Numbered from the stretch's first letter, positions 52,511 through 62,858 are shown. The stretch: 64,000 nucleotides of DNA from VAZQ01 sp963840535 (GCA_963840535.1 CAWIZJ010000063.1:1-64000); one strand, 5' to 3'. Numbers and translations: made by a program. The notes: a model not told the origin generated them from the sequence alone.

Positions 52511-52968
52511 AGATCATGAAATAGAGGTTGGCCAGGGGCAGCAGGGTGGCAACGATTCCCCAGACCATCCACCGTCGATTGAGCGCCCAATAGCGGTCGG
52601 GAATTGCTCCGCCCGTCGTGAAGGCGCGCGCCTGGCGTGCCTGCACGATCTGCGTCGGGATAAGGATGAGCACCCAGATCACCCCGGAGGCAACGAACAG
52701 GATTTGCCCCCAGACGAGCCACGTCTGACCATGCAGGTTCAATCCGGCGATGAAAGCCATGCCATAAGCGCCGACTAGAATGAGCAGGACGCCGCCGGCC
52801 GTGAAGACCCAGTCGGTCAGCGTCACCAGGCGTTGCGCAAATGCGATCACGCGCGGTTCGCCGGTGCGATCCGCGAAAGCCTTCCAGAATGCCGTGACGA
52901 TGATGTTGCCCAGAAACAATACGACTCCGAGCAAATGAAGCGGCTTTGAACGTCGCGTATGGTGTCAT
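52500..52968 (-). CDS. DUF2269-like integral membrane protein, frameshift near N-terminus
   Basis: About 155 residues with four hydrophobic helices: LLGVVLFLGNIIVTAFWKAF, WVFTAGGVLLILVGAYGMAF, LVWGQILFVASGVIWVLILI and VWGIVATLLPLANLYFMIF. This resembles DUF2269 proteins. The likely start is ATG 52968 (MTPYATFK), after which one extra A (in TTCAAAGCC, near 52945) shifts the frame; PLHLLGV then continues in the frame that ends at 52500. Function unknown. Confidence 0.75.
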
Positions 52969-53066
52969 GGCGCAAGTCCGTCGGATTGCCGAGTACCGGA
53001 ACGTTCGAGAGGAGGACAGGTTCCGCGCGAGCGTCCCGGCTGCGGGTACTCTGATTGCGCCGCTCG

Positions 53067-54442
53067 TCAGCCCGATCGCGGCTCTGCGTGACCGATCGCG
53101 CGCCTGATCGAGGGAAATCGCAGTCGCAAGCGCTCGCTCCACCTCGTCCACCTTGTCGTGAACGGCCGCCACCGCAAGCGTGGGGTCGACCAGGCAGTGG
53201 AAATTGACAATCTCGCCGACATCGGCTTGCCGGACACGGACGTCGTGCACCTCGCCGACCAGATCGACTTTTGCCGTGATCTCATTGAGCGCGTCGCGCA
53301 CAGCCGCGATGCGGGCGGCAGACGCTTCGCGGCCCGGCTCATCATGCGGCTGCAAGGGCTCGATGTGGGTCTCGACCTCAACTCCCGGTCCCAATTCCTC
53401 GCGCACCGCCTCTTCGAGTCCGCTCGCAATGTCGTGCGCCGCGCCGAGGGTGAGGGCGCCATCGACCTCGAGATCGAGTGATATCGCGAGCCGTCCCGCA
53501 ATCGCATGCACGGTGACATGGTGAACCGCGAGTGCCCGATTGCGTGCAATCACCATCACCCGTTCGAGCACGGATCTCGTCGTCGAGGGCACGTGGCTCG
53601 GCGGTGATCGTCACCTCGGCAGCGGGACGATCGGCACGCACGAGGTTGACGATCCGGTCCTTCAGAGTCGCCACACGGTCGAGCGGCAGCGTGCGGCTGA
53701 CCGCCACGACGAGGTCGACGAACAGCACCTTGCCCACCTCCCGCACGCGCAGCCGATCGATCGCGACTACACCGGCGAGGCGCCCGACCGCGGCAGCGAT
53801 CTGGTCCGCTGCCCCTGGGGGAGCGGTGTCGGTTAGGGTATCGATGGTGCGCCGGCCAAGCCGCCACCCGGCAATGCAGATGAACACCGCGACGACGACG
53901 GCGGCGGCGGAATCGGCCCATGGATAGCCGAATGCGACCGCGACGAGGCCAATCAGCACCGCGAGCGAAGACCACATGTCCGAACCGAAATGCAGCGCGT
54001 CGGCTTCCAGCGCCTCGCTCGACGTCTCGGTGGCCACGCGGTAGAGCACGCGCGCACGAAAGAAGTCGATCACGATCGACGCGATGATCACCGCGAACGC
54101 CCACAAGGTCGCCTCGACCGCATGACCGTGTCCGCCGAACAGGCGCTGCAGAGCCTCCCAGATCACGATGCCCGAGAGCAGGTACAGGAGCGCAGTCTCT
54201 GCGAGTGCCGTCACGCTCTCGACCTTGCCGTGGCCGTAATGGTGCTCCTCGTCGGCGGGCCTGCCGGAAATGCGAACCGCGTAGTAGGTCATTACGGTCG
54301 CCGCGAAATCGAGCAGGGAATGGGCGGCCTCCGACAGGATGGCGAGTGACCCGGTCGCGACGCCGACCACGGCCTTGGCGGCGGTCAGGCCTGCCGACGC
54401 GGCCATCGAGGACAGCGCGACCCTCTGCTTGATGTCCTGCAT
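53067..54442 (-). CDS. Cation diffusion facilitator with extended C-terminal domain, frameshifted
   Basis: Exports divalent metal ions using the proton gradient. The membrane domain is intact: AAKAVVGVATGSLAILSEAA near residue 20, HSLLDFAATVMTYYAV with the HxxxD metal site, EEHHYGHGKVESVTALAETA near 65 and ADALHFGSDMWSSLAVLIGL with the second HxxxD site near 147. The first cytoplasmic domain ends ITAEPRALDDE. After a frame change near 53585 the protein continues HHVTVHAIAGRLAISLDLEV and VHDVRVRQADVGEIVNFHCL, and after another near 53110 it ends RRAIGHAEPRS. About 455 residues joined, so it carries two cytoplasmic domains in tandem rather than one. Confidence 0.85.
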
Positions 54443-54717
54443 GTCATCGCCTCTGGAGGCCGCGACCGGTAGCGAGACGGGCGGCAGGCGTCAATGAGAT
54501 GGACGCAATCCGTTTGAAGAATCAAGAGCGCTCGAAGGGATGGTCCGTATCGGCGCACGTCGGGGTGGACGCGTGTTCCACCTCGAAAAGGACGACGCGG
54601 GATCGACTGGTAGATAATGCCGAGCATGTCGTGATACTTTTTGGAACGGGTGTCGATGCTGTAGTGCACCATCACCTGCAATCATTGATATCAAGGCCGT
54701 CATACAAGGACTCTTCC
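54443..54717. promoter_or_regulatory. Divergent control region between the CDF and phosphonate-importer genes
   Basis: 275 nt between two divergent start codons (54442 minus, 54718 plus). It contains AT-rich patches near 54605-54640 and 54680-54710 that could hold promoters for the two sides. No gene is supported. No clear operator was identified. Confidence 0.4.
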
Positions 54718-55686
54718 ATGACACTTGCACTCAATCTCGCAAGGCTCGCGGCGGCAGCTGCGATCCTGCTGACGTCGGGCATCGCATCGGCGCAGTTCAA
54801 GCTCGACGCCCGCTATACCGATGCCGACGGCGACATGGTCGCCGACGCGCCTGCCAATCCCAAGGACTGGGTCGACCCCGCCACCCTCGTGTTCGCCTAT
54901 ACGCCGGTCGAGGATCCGGCGGTCTACGCCAAGGTCTGGCAGGGGTTCCTCGATCACCTGTCCAAGACAACCGGCAAGAAGGTGGTGTTCTTTCCGGTGC
55001 AGTCGAACGCGGCTCAACTCGAGGCGATGCGCGCAGGGCGGCTGCACGTCGCCGGCTTCAACAGCGGATCGAATCCGATCGCCGTTGCTTGCGCGGGCTT
55101 CATCCCTTTCACCCTGATGGCATCGAAGGAGCACAAGTTCGGCTATGAAATGGAGATCATCACCTATCCCGGATCCGGCATCGGGAAGGTCCTCGACATC
55201 AAGGGCAGGAAGCTCGCCTTCACGACCGAGACGTCGAACTCGGGATACAAGGCTCCATCAGCGCTGCTGCGCGACGAGTTCAAGCTCGAAGCTGGCAAGG
55301 ATTTCGAGCCGGTTTTCTCCGGCAAGCATGACAACTCTGTGCTTGGCGTTGCCAACAAGGATTACCCGGCGGCATCGGTCGCCAATTCCGTCATGAGTCG
55401 AATGATCGCCCGCAAGGCGATAAAGCCCGAACAGGTCACGTCGATCTACAAGTCGCAGACTTTTCCGACCAGCGGGTATGGGCACGTCTACAACCTCAAA
55501 CCCGAGCTGGCTGCCAAGGTCAAGGAGGCTTTCTTTTCCTTCGTTTGGGAAGGTTCGGCGTTGCTTGCAGAGTTCAAGAACCAGGAGCCGCCGCAGGAGA
55601 AATTCATTCCGATCACGTTCAAGGAACATTGGGCCGTGGTGCGCCAGATCGATCAGGCACTCGGCGTGTCGTATGCCTGCAAATGA
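54718..55686 (+). CDS. phnD: Phosphonate/phosphite-type ABC substrate-binding protein (PhnD-like)
   Basis: 322 residues, exported (LAAAAAILLTSGIASAQFKL). Mature blocks: LVFAYTPVEDPAVYAKVWQG near residue 60, GKKVVFFPVQSNAAQLEAMR near 92, LHVAGFNSGSNPIAVACAGF near 112, GRKLAFTTETSNSGYKAPSA near 162 and FSGKHDNSVLGVANKDYPAA near 200. This is the PhnD/SsuA group with the conserved SGYxxP region that binds the phosphonate or phosphite oxygens. It is the first gene of a four-gene importer. No phosphonate lyase genes accompany it, so the real ligand may differ. Confidence 0.9.
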   Translation: MTLALNLARLAAAAAILLTSGIASAQFKLDARYTDADGDMVADAPANPKDWVDPATLVFAYTPVEDPAVYAKVWQGFLDHLSKTTGKKVVFFPVQSNAAQLEAMRAGRLHVAGFNSGSNPIAVACAGFIPFTLMASKEHKFGYEMEIITYPGSGIGKVLDIKGRKLAFTTETSNSGYKAPSALLRDEFKLEAGKDFEPVFSGKHDNSVLGVANKDYPAASVANSVMSRMIARKAIKPEQVTSIYKSQTFPTSGYGHVYNLKPELAAKVKEAFFSFVWEGSALLAEFKNQEPPQEKFIPITFKEHWAVVRQIDQALGVSYACK

Positions 55687-55701
55687 CGATAAGATGCGTC
55701 G

Positions 55702-56523
55702 ATGCTGAGAATCGAAGGCCTCGCCAAGACCTATCGGACCGGTGATGCCGCTTTGCGCGGCGTCGACGTGGCCGTGGGTGCCGGCGAGATCATTGGCCTG
55801 ATTGGGCCTTCGGGAGCGGGCAAGTCGACCCTGATCCGGTGCGTCAACCGGCTGGTAGAGCCGAGCGGCGGCAAGGTGTTCCTGGGCGACACCGAGGTCA
55901 CGGCGCTCGATCGCCGCGAACTGCGCCGTGTCAGGCGGCGCATCGGCATGATCTTTCAGGAATTCGCGCTGGTGGAGCGTCTCACCGTCATGGAGAATGT
56001 GCTCTCCGGGCGCCTCGGCTATGTCGGCTTCTGGGCGAGCTGGTTGCGACGCTTCCCGGCCGATGACATCGAGAATGCCTTTGCCGTGCTCGATCGCGTC
56101 GGATTGCACGACCAGGTCGACAAGCGCGCCGATGCGCTGTCCGGCGGCCAGCGCCAACGCGTCGGGATCGCGCGTGCCCTGATCCAGGGGCCTGACCTGT
56201 TGTTGGTCGACGAGCCGACGGCGAGCCTCGACCCGAAAACGTCGCGCCAAGTGATGCGGCTCCTCATCGAGGTCTGTACCGAGCGCGGCCTCGCCACCAT
56301 CGTCAACATCCACGATGTCGGGCTTGCGCAAATGTTCCTGCCCCGGGTTGTGGGCCTGCGAGCGGGGGCGGTCGTCTTCGATGGGCCTGCCGCTGGGCTC
56401 ACGGCCGGCGTTCTCACCCGCATCTACGGCGAGGAGGATTGGACGCAGACTGCGGCTGCGGACGACGACGATGTCGATCTCGTCGCCCAGACCGAGCGCC
56501 GCATCGCCGCGGGCGTCGCATGA
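55702..56523 (+). CDS. phnC: Phosphonate-type ABC transporter ATP-binding protein (PhnC-like)
   Basis: 273 residues. Walker A GPSGAGKSTLIRCVNRLVEP near residue 35, Q-loop MIFQEFALVERLTVMENVLS near 84, signature LSGGQRQRVGIARALIQGPD near 148, Walker B LLLVDEPTASLDPKTS near 170 and H-loop IVNIHDVGLAQMFL near 203. The GRLGYVGFW insertion after VLS is typical of PhnC. It starts 15 nt after phnD ends and overlaps the first permease by four bases (ATGA at 56520), so translation is coupled. Confidence 0.93.
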   Translation: MLRIEGLAKTYRTGDAALRGVDVAVGAGEIIGLIGPSGAGKSTLIRCVNRLVEPSGGKVFLGDTEVTALDRRELRRVRRRIGMIFQEFALVERLTVMENVLSGRLGYVGFWASWLRRFPADDIENAFAVLDRVGLHDQVDKRADALSGGQRQRVGIARALIQGPDLLLVDEPTASLDPKTSRQVMRLLIEVCTERGLATIVNIHDVGLAQMFLPRVVGLRAGAVVFDGPAAGLTAGVLTRIYGEEDWTQTAAADDDDVDLVAQTERRIAAGVA

Positions 56524-57329
56524 GCGCGATGATCGCCAGTTATCCGCGGCGCTGGCGCCGTCCGCCGGTGATTGCCGATGCACGGCTGCGCTGGGCGCTC
56601 TTACTCGCCGCATTCGCCTATTTGGTGATCGGGATCGGCACCGTCGATGTCAATTGGGCACGTGTCTCGGAAGGGCTCGGGCGCGGTGCACGATTTCTCT
56701 CCGGGTTCCTGGTCCCCGATTTCACGTCGCGTTGGAGCGACATCGTGCAGGGGATGACCGAGAGCCTCACCATGACGGTGACCTCCACCGTCGCCGGCAT
56801 CGCCTTGTCGGTGCCGTTCGGTCTCGGCGCAGCGCGCAATCTTGCGCCGCTCTGGCTCTATGTCTTCTGCCGCTCGGTCATCGCCTTCGCCCGCGCCTTC
56901 CAGGAGGTCATCATCGCGATCTTCTTCGTCGCGATGTTCGGCTTCGGGCCGCTCGCCGGCTTCCTTACGCTGTCGCTGTCGACGATCGGCTTTCTCGCCA
57001 AGCTCCTCGCCGACGACATCGAGGAAGCCGACCCCGCGCAGATTGAGGCGGTGCGGGCGACCGGGGCGTCGTGGTTGCAGCTGGTCGCCTGGGGGGTGGC
57101 GCCGCAAGTTATGGCGCGGCTGGTGGGCCTCTCGCTCTACCGCCTCGACATCAACTTCAGGGAGTCAGCCGTAGTTGGCATCGTCGGTGCTGGCGGCGTC
57201 GGAGCGACCCTCAATACCGCACTCGATCGCTACGAATTCGATAGTGCCGCAGCCATCCTGATCCTGATCATCGGGATCGTCATGGCATGCGAATACGGGG
57301 CCGGTTTCATTCGTCGCAGGATCCAGTGA
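56520..57329 (+). CDS. phnE: Phosphonate-type ABC transporter permease (PhnE-like), first copy
   Basis: 269-residue inner-membrane subunit. MTESLTMTVTSTVAGIALSV near residue 79, then VPFGLGAARNLAP, GFLTLSLSTIGFLAKLLADD near 149, and the coupling region EADPAQIEAVRATGASWLQL near 172 followed by DINFRESAVVGIVGAGGVGA near 210. The E-x-x-x-x-Q-x-E-A-x-x-A-x-G-A-S motif is the PhnE version of the EAA loop. Its last base overlaps the start of the second permease (TGATG at 57327-57331). It forms a heterodimer with the second copy in similar systems. Confidence 0.92.
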   Translation: MSAMIASYPRRWRRPPVIADARLRWALLLAAFAYLVIGIGTVDVNWARVSEGLGRGARFLSGFLVPDFTSRWSDIVQGMTESLTMTVTSTVAGIALSVPFGLGAARNLAPLWLYVFCRSVIAFARAFQEVIIAIFFVAMFGFGPLAGFLTLSLSTIGFLAKLLADDIEEADPAQIEAVRATGASWLQLVAWGVAPQVMARLVGLSLYRLDINFRESAVVGIVGAGGVGATLNTALDRYEFDSAAAILILIIGIVMACEYGAGFIRRRIQ

Positions 57330-58146
57330 TGCCGGTTCTCGCACTCGACAACGGCAGGCGTTCCTGGCGACATATCACGCCCTCCGCCGCATTCGTCCGC
57401 TTCTCGGGATGGTTGGTGCTCGTTGCGCTCACGGTGTTTTGCTGGCGGGTGATGACCCAGGATACCATCTGGGCATTCGTAGAAAGTGCGCCGCAGCAGG
57501 CGGCCGACATTTTCGGCGGATGCTCCCCCCGCGCTGGTCCTACGCGGAGCGACTATGGCGCCCCCTGTGGGACACGATCAACATCGCGACGCTGGGAACG
57601 CTGCTGGCGATCATCCTCGCGTCGCCCGTGGCATTTCTTGCCGCACGCAACACGACGCCGAGCGTCGTCTTTGTGCGGCCCGTCGCGCTTCTCGTCATCG
57701 TGGCGTCGCGCTCGATCAATGCGCTCATCTGGGGCCTTTTGCTCGTCGCGATCCTCGGCCCTGGTGTTTTCGCCGGTATCGTCGCGATTGCGCTGCGCTC
57801 GATCGGGTTCGTCGGGAAATTGCTCTACGAAGCCATCGAGGAGATCGACGACTCCCAAGTCGAAGCGATCCGCGCCACCGGTGCCAGCCCTCCGCAGGTC
57901 ATGATTTTCGGCATCCTGCCACAGATCATGCCGGCCTTCGCATCGATCTGCGTTTTCCGCTGGGACATCAACGTCCGCGAATCGACAGTGCTCGGCCTGG
58001 TAGGAGCAGGCGGACTGGGCCTGGCGCTCGAATCTTCGCTAAATGTGCTGGCTTGGCCGCAGGTGACGGTCATCCTGATCATGATTTTGGCAACCGTGGT
58101 CGTTAGCGAATGGATTGCGGCCAGAGTTCGCAAGGCGATCATTTGA
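57329..58146 (+). CDS. phnE: Phosphonate-type ABC transporter permease (PhnE-like), second copy, one frameshift
   Basis: Second membrane subunit, about 270 residues. It starts MPVLALDNGRRSWRHITPSA at 57329 in the overlap with the first permease. Near 57525 the frame changes (one base missing or two extra). It continues PRWSYAERLWRPLWDTINIA, TLGTLLAIILASPVAFLAAR, the coupling region EIDDSQVEAIRATGASPPQV and DINVRESTVLGLVGAGGLGL. ATG is preferred because of the stop-start overlap. The two permeases and PhnC/PhnD form one importer; the frame change may be artefactual. Confidence 0.87.
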
Positions 58147-58149
58147 CGG

Positions 58150-58898
58150 ATGATCATGGCGGCGATCGTTAGCACGGACCGAGAGCTGAAGGTCTTGACC
58201 ACCGTCGCCATGAAGGGTGTGCTCGAGATGCTCGCCGCCGAGTTTCGGCAGCGCACCCAGTGCCGGCTATCGACGAGCTATGGCCCTGGGAGAATCGTTC
58301 TGGGCCGTCTCCGGGCGGGCGAGATCCACGATGTGGTGATCGCCACGCCGGATGTCATCGAGACCTTGATTGCCGAAGGACACATTGCTGCAGGTTCCGA
58401 ACGGGTGATCGCGCGATCCGTCATCGGAATTGCGGTGAGGGCAGGCGCCACCCGACCGAGGATGGAAAATGCGGACGATTTCCGGCGTGCTTTGCTGCAG
58501 GCGCGCGCGGTCGCCTATACCAATCCAACGACTGGCGCTGCCAGTGGCGTGCATGTCGCCAAGAATTCTCGAACAGTTCGGGATCGCCCGGGAGATCAAT
58601 GGGAAGGCGAAGCTGGGTGACGGCGGTCCGGTTGCAGAATACGTGGCGCGCGGGGAGGCCGACTTGGCGATCCAGCAGTTGTGCGAGCACATGCTGGTGC
58701 CGGGCGTCGACATCGTCGGCCCGTTGCCGGCAGAGCTGCAGAAAGTCACCACCTTGACCGCCGCAGCAGGTGCCGCCTCGTCCGCTCCCGGCCCCGCACT
58801 CGAGTTGGTGCGCCTGCTGCTCGGCGCCGCACATCCAGACAGGTATGGCAATGCTCGGACTGGAGCCGGTCGGTGCATCCAACGATACGCGGGGCTGA
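58150..58898 (+). CDS. ModA-like substrate-binding protein without signal peptide, two frameshifts
   Basis: About 245 residues. KVLTTVAMKGVLEMLAAEFR near residue 14 resembles the opening of molybdate-type binding proteins, then CRLSTSYGPGRIVLGRLRAG, IHDVVIATPDVIETLIAEGH and AYTNPTTGAASGVHVA. Two later frames hold AREINGKAKLGDGGPVAEYV, then ARGEADLAIQQLCEHMLVPG, and the end GMAMLGLEPVGASNDTRG. Frame changes lie near 58560 and 58830. No classical signal peptide is evident. It starts 4 nt after the second phnE gene, suggesting the same transcript. Confidence 0.75.
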
Positions 58899-58913
58899 GA
58901 ATTCGGAGGAAAA

Positions 58914-59885
58914 ATGAAGCGCTCATCGACATTGGTCGCATGCGGCCTGGTTGTGGCCGTGTCCTTCAGCTTGGACGCGCACGCGCAGGGTTGGCCGGCG
59001 CGGCCGATCTCCATCGTGGTGCCGTTTCCGCCGGGGCCGCTCGATGTGGTCGCTCGCCTGGTCGGTCCGAAGATGAGCGAGGCGCTCGGCCAGCCGGTCG
59101 TCATCGACAACCGCGCCGGTGCCAATGGCACTATCGGGTCGCTGTTCGTCGCGAGGGCGGCGCCCGACGGCTATACCATCCTGTCCGGTACGGTCGGCAC
59201 CCACGTGACCAGCGTGCACCTGACCAGGAATCTTCCGTACGATCCGGTGAATGATTTCACCCCGATCGTGGCGAGCGTCGAGCCCGCCACCTGTCTGGTC
59301 GTCAACAGCGCTCTCGCGGTCAACTCGGTTCAGGAGCTGATTGATCTCGTCAAGCGCAGGCCGGGGGAGCTGTCTTACGGCACCTCGGGCGTTGGCTCGA
59401 TCTTTCATCTGATGGGCGAGTTGTTCAACCAGACGGCTGGGGCCAAGATCACGCAGGTGCCGTATCGTGGTGTCGGCCCTGCGATGCAGGACGTGGTCGG
59501 CGGGCACATCCCGATCGTCTTCACCTCGGTGTCGACTGCGCTGCCAAATCTGTCGAGTGGCAAGATCAAGGTCCTGGCTGTGCTCGAGCCGGTGCGATAT
59601 TCGCGAATGGCGGACATTCCTTCCATCAGCGAGATGCTGCCGGCGTTCCGCAAGCCTTCGAGCTGGTTCGGCTATCTCGGACCTCCGGGTTTGTCGCCCG
59701 AGGTCGTTGCCCGCCTCAACCGCGAGATCGTGAAGGGACTGACTGCGCCCGATGTCCGGTCCAAGCTCGAGGAACTCGGCTACACCATTATTGGAAATTC
59801 GCCGGCGGACTTTGCCGCCCTCATCCGGGACGGCATCGAGCGCTATGGCGCGATCATCAAGGCGGCGGGGATCCAGCCGGAGTGA
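58914..59885 (+). CDS. Bug/TctC-type solute-binding protein
   Basis: 323 residues, intact, with a signal peptide (VACGLVVAVSFSLDAHAQ). Mature blocks: WPARPISIVVPFPPGPLDVV near residue 26, VVIDNRAGANGTIGSLFVAR near 62, AAPDGYTILSGTVGTHVTSV, LSYGTSGVGSIFHLMGELFN near 151 and KITQVPYRGVGPAMQDVVGG near 177. This is the complete form of the family seen broken elsewhere in the window. ATG 58914 follows GAGGAAAA. It is followed by an enoyl-CoA hydratase gene, so a carboxylic acid ligand metabolised as a CoA ester is a reasonable inference. Confidence 0.93.
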   Translation: MKRSSTLVACGLVVAVSFSLDAHAQGWPARPISIVVPFPPGPLDVVARLVGPKMSEALGQPVVIDNRAGANGTIGSLFVARAAPDGYTILSGTVGTHVTSVHLTRNLPYDPVNDFTPIVASVEPATCLVVNSALAVNSVQELIDLVKRRPGELSYGTSGVGSIFHLMGELFNQTAGAKITQVPYRGVGPAMQDVVGGHIPIVFTSVSTALPNLSSGKIKVLAVLEPVRYSRMADIPSISEMLPAFRKPSSWFGYLGPPGLSPEVVARLNREIVKGLTAPDVRSKLEELGYTIIGNSPADFAALIRDGIERYGAIIKAAGIQPE

Positions 59886-59974
59886 CCGGGAGATGGACTC
59901 CTCACTGCCACCTCGGCACTCCCCGGCCGAGTCGGATCGAATGGATCGACTGCCTGTCGGACGAAAGGGACCGC

Positions 59975-60787
59975 ATGAGTAAGGACTATGCCGAGATGCG
60001 GGCGTCGATCCTGAAGGATCTGGACGGACTGCATTACGAAGTCGACGCCGGGAGGAAGGTCGGATGGCTGTGGCTCGATCGTCCGCCGCTCAACGTGGTG
60101 TCCTACCGAGGGCGCAGCCAGATCGCCGCCATCATGGAGGCGTTCGGCCAGGATTCCGACGTCCGTGTCGTCGTCATCCGGGGCAGGAATGGAATTTACA
60201 CTTCGGGCGGCGACGTGAAGGCGTTCCCGAACATCGAGCGAGACGGCATGTCGCATCTGGCGTGGAATATCTCCGCACCGGAGCGCTGCCCCAAGCCGGT
60301 GATCTGCGCGATGGAAAAGTATGCGATGGGCGTGGGGTTCGAGCTGGCCATGGCCTGCGACATCCGGCTCGCCACCAAGGATACGTTCCTGGCGCTTCCT
60401 GAGGTGACGCTCGGTCAGATTCCCGGCAGTGGCGGCAGCCAGCGGGTGGCGCGGATCGTGGGCCTGACGCGCGCAGTGGACATGATGATGCTGGGGCGAC
60501 GGATCCCTGCGCCGGAAGCACATGCATGGGGCCTGGTGACGCGGGTGGCCGAGGATTCGATGGCGCTCGATCGCATGATCGACGAGGTCGTCGGGACGCT
60601 CACGGCCATGTCACCGCTTGCGCTCACGACCATCAAGCGCGTTCTGAACACGTCCTATGACACCAGCTTGAGCGTTGGCCTCGAGCTCGAAGGCCACGCC
60701 TATGAGAAGCTCCGCGAAAGCGGCGACTACAAGGAAGGCATCGCAGCCTTCAGCGAAAAAAGAAAACCCAGGTTCACGGGTAGTTGA
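59975..60787 (+). CDS. Enoyl-CoA hydratase/isomerase family protein
   Basis: 270-residue crotonase-fold enzyme. WLWLDRPPLNVVSYRGRSQI near residue 29, oxyanion segment VVVIRGRNGIYTSGGDVKAF near 65, VICAMEKYAMGVGFELAMAC near 109 and FLALPEVTLGQIPGSGGSQR near 138, holding the first catalytic Glu (PEVTLG). TSGGDVKAF replaces the more common CAGAD-x-K-E. ATG 59975 follows GAAAGGGA. It starts 89 nt after the Bug gene and ends at 60787, tail to tail with the VWA gene. The substrate is unknown. Confidence 0.92.
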   Translation: MSKDYAEMRASILKDLDGLHYEVDAGRKVGWLWLDRPPLNVVSYRGRSQIAAIMEAFGQDSDVRVVVIRGRNGIYTSGGDVKAFPNIERDGMSHLAWNISAPERCPKPVICAMEKYAMGVGFELAMACDIRLATKDTFLALPEVTLGQIPGSGGSQRVARIVGLTRAVDMMMLGRRIPAPEAHAWGLVTRVAEDSMALDRMIDEVVGTLTAMSPLALTTIKRVLNTSYDTSLSVGLELEGHAYEKLRESGDYKEGIAAFSEKRKPRFTGS

Positions 60788-60899
60788 AAACCGCAGACGC
60801 CGAGCACCGCACTATCTCGATCAAGGCCAGCGACCTCGAGAAGGTCGGGTGAGACCGCCTACTCGGCTACGTTCGTGTTTTTCCGCACACGGCGTTACG

Positions 60900-62858
60900 T
60901 CATTGCCGCAACGGTTGCAGCGCGCTCGCAGTCTTGGCAGCTCGCACAAGCTGCAGAAATTCGGTCCGATAGCCGAACGGGTCGTCTCCACGGGCAGCGG
61001 ACGCGATCCGCAGCACGTCGTCATAGCCGAACCTGCCGGTGTAGCGGCCGCCGCGTAGAATTTCGCCGAAGGCTGCGACGCCGGTGGCGAACCGGGCGTC
61101 GGTTGGCGCCGCTTCGAATCGGGCGTGCTCCGAACTGCGATCGACGGGCACACTGATGAGTGCGCTCACGTCCGATCTGGGGAGCTTGTATCGGATCTCG
61201 ACGAAGGCATACTCCGTCGAAGTCGAAATCGTGCTTCCGGCAGCAGTCGATGGTTCGCCGTAGCGCATATCGCCGGTGACACGTGGTCCGCCGACCGGAA
61301 CGATCTCGTAGAGTGCTGTCACACTCTGTCCGGAACCGACGTCGCCGGCATCGACCTTGTCGTTGACGAAATCGTCGCGGTTGAGCAGCGCGGGTCTCGT
61401 AACCGAGGAGCCGATATTCCGCGACCGTGGCTGGATTGAACTCCACCTGGATCTTGACGTCCTTGGCGATCGGGATCAGGGTCGAGAAGCCTCCTCGACC
61501 AGTACCTTGCGAGCCTCGTTGAGCGTGTCGATATAGGCCGCGACGCCGTTGCCGTTCTGGGCCAGCGTCTGCATCATCGCGTCGTTGTAGTTGCCCATGC
61601 CAAAGCCGAGGATAGACAGAAAGATTCCCTTTCCACGCTCGCGCTCGACGAACCCCTTGAGCTCGTTCCTGATCGGTGATGCCGACGTTGAAATCGCCAT
61701 CGGTCGCCAGGATCACGCGGTTGACGCCGTCGGGGTCGAAATTCTGCTCCGCCAGCGCATAGGCCTGACGAATACCTTCGTCCCCGGCAGTGCTGCCCGC
61801 TGCTCCCAGACGATCGAGCACGCCGAGGATGCGCGTTTTCTCTGACGCCGCGGTTGGTTCGAGCGCGATACCAGCGTTGCCTGCGTAGGTGACGATGGCG
61901 ACGCGATCGTTCTGCGCGAGCTGCGTCATCAACATCGCCAGGGACTGCTTTACCAGCGGCAACCGGTTTGGCGCATTCATGGAGCCCGAGGTATCGATCA
62001 GGAACACCAGATTGGCGCGCGGGCGGGTGGTGGCCTGCACGGCATAGCCCTTGATCCCGATCTGGATGATCTTGCGTCCTTCGGACCAGGGGCTCGGAAA
62101 CACCGAGACCGTGGTCCGGAACGGCTCGGTCGGCCGTCGCGGGTGCCGCATACGCGTATGGGAAATAGTTGACGAACTCCTCGATGCGGACTGCCGCAGG
62201 TTGCGGGAGGACGTTGCGATTGAGTGAGGCGCGCACGAACGAATACGATGCCGTGTCCACATCGATCGAGAAGGTCGAGACCGGCGCCTCGCGTACGATC
62301 CTGAATGCATTCTCCGGTGCGCCGGCGAAGCGGTCGCGCCCGATCCGCTCGCCCGGCAGCGTCGGCTCGACTGGCACAATCCGCGGCGTCACCGGAGCAG
62401 ACGCTGGTCAACGCGCTCAGCCGGTGCTTGCACGCTTCGTTCCGATCTTGATTTGTAAGCGGCCGTATCCCCCGCGCTTCCCGGCGGAGGCGCGGGCGGA
62501 GCATAGGAACGCGGCAGGTTCTCTTGTAGCCGTGTGGCGAGTTGCTCGAGCTTGGTCGATTTGAGCTCGACCGGTGCTTGATCGTGAAAGAACCAGCTAC
62601 GGCCGACCCGGCGATCAGGACGGCAAGGCTGGCGGGGATAACGTGGCGTGCTCGCGGCATGAGGAAACTCCTCATCAACGGCGGCTTGAACAATGCCGTC
62701 TGCTGATGAGACGCGGATCGTGCGCGGATCCTTGGAGAGCGCCCGCGGATTTTCTGTTCGAACTGCTGCATCGCGGCTGCGATCGCCTCCTGCCGGGCTG
62801 CCAGCGAAGGCGTCGGCGCCTCGGGCAGCGGGGAAAAAGCATTGTGCTCAGTGGTCAT
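60900..62858 (-). pseudogene. Membrane-anchored VWA-domain protein (YfbK-like), frameshifted
   Basis: About 640 residues in several frames. It starts MTTEHNAFSPLPEAPTPSLA, with a cytoplasmic QEAIAAAMQQFEQKIRG helix, then a membrane helix at about 70-92. The periplasmic part has FSIDVDTASYSFVRASLNRN, the VWA metal site ANLVFLIDTSGSMNAPNRLP (DxSxS), VIVTYAGNAG-like VAIVTYAGNAGIALEP, GFGMGNYNDAMMQTLAQNGN and a C-terminal FGYRTEFLQLVRAAKT. The VWA N-terminal, VWA and DUF3520-like order matches YfbK. Frame changes near 62390, 62120, 61690, 61480 and 61320 are mainly single bases. Its ATG overlaps the sigma-factor stop. Confidence 0.85.
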
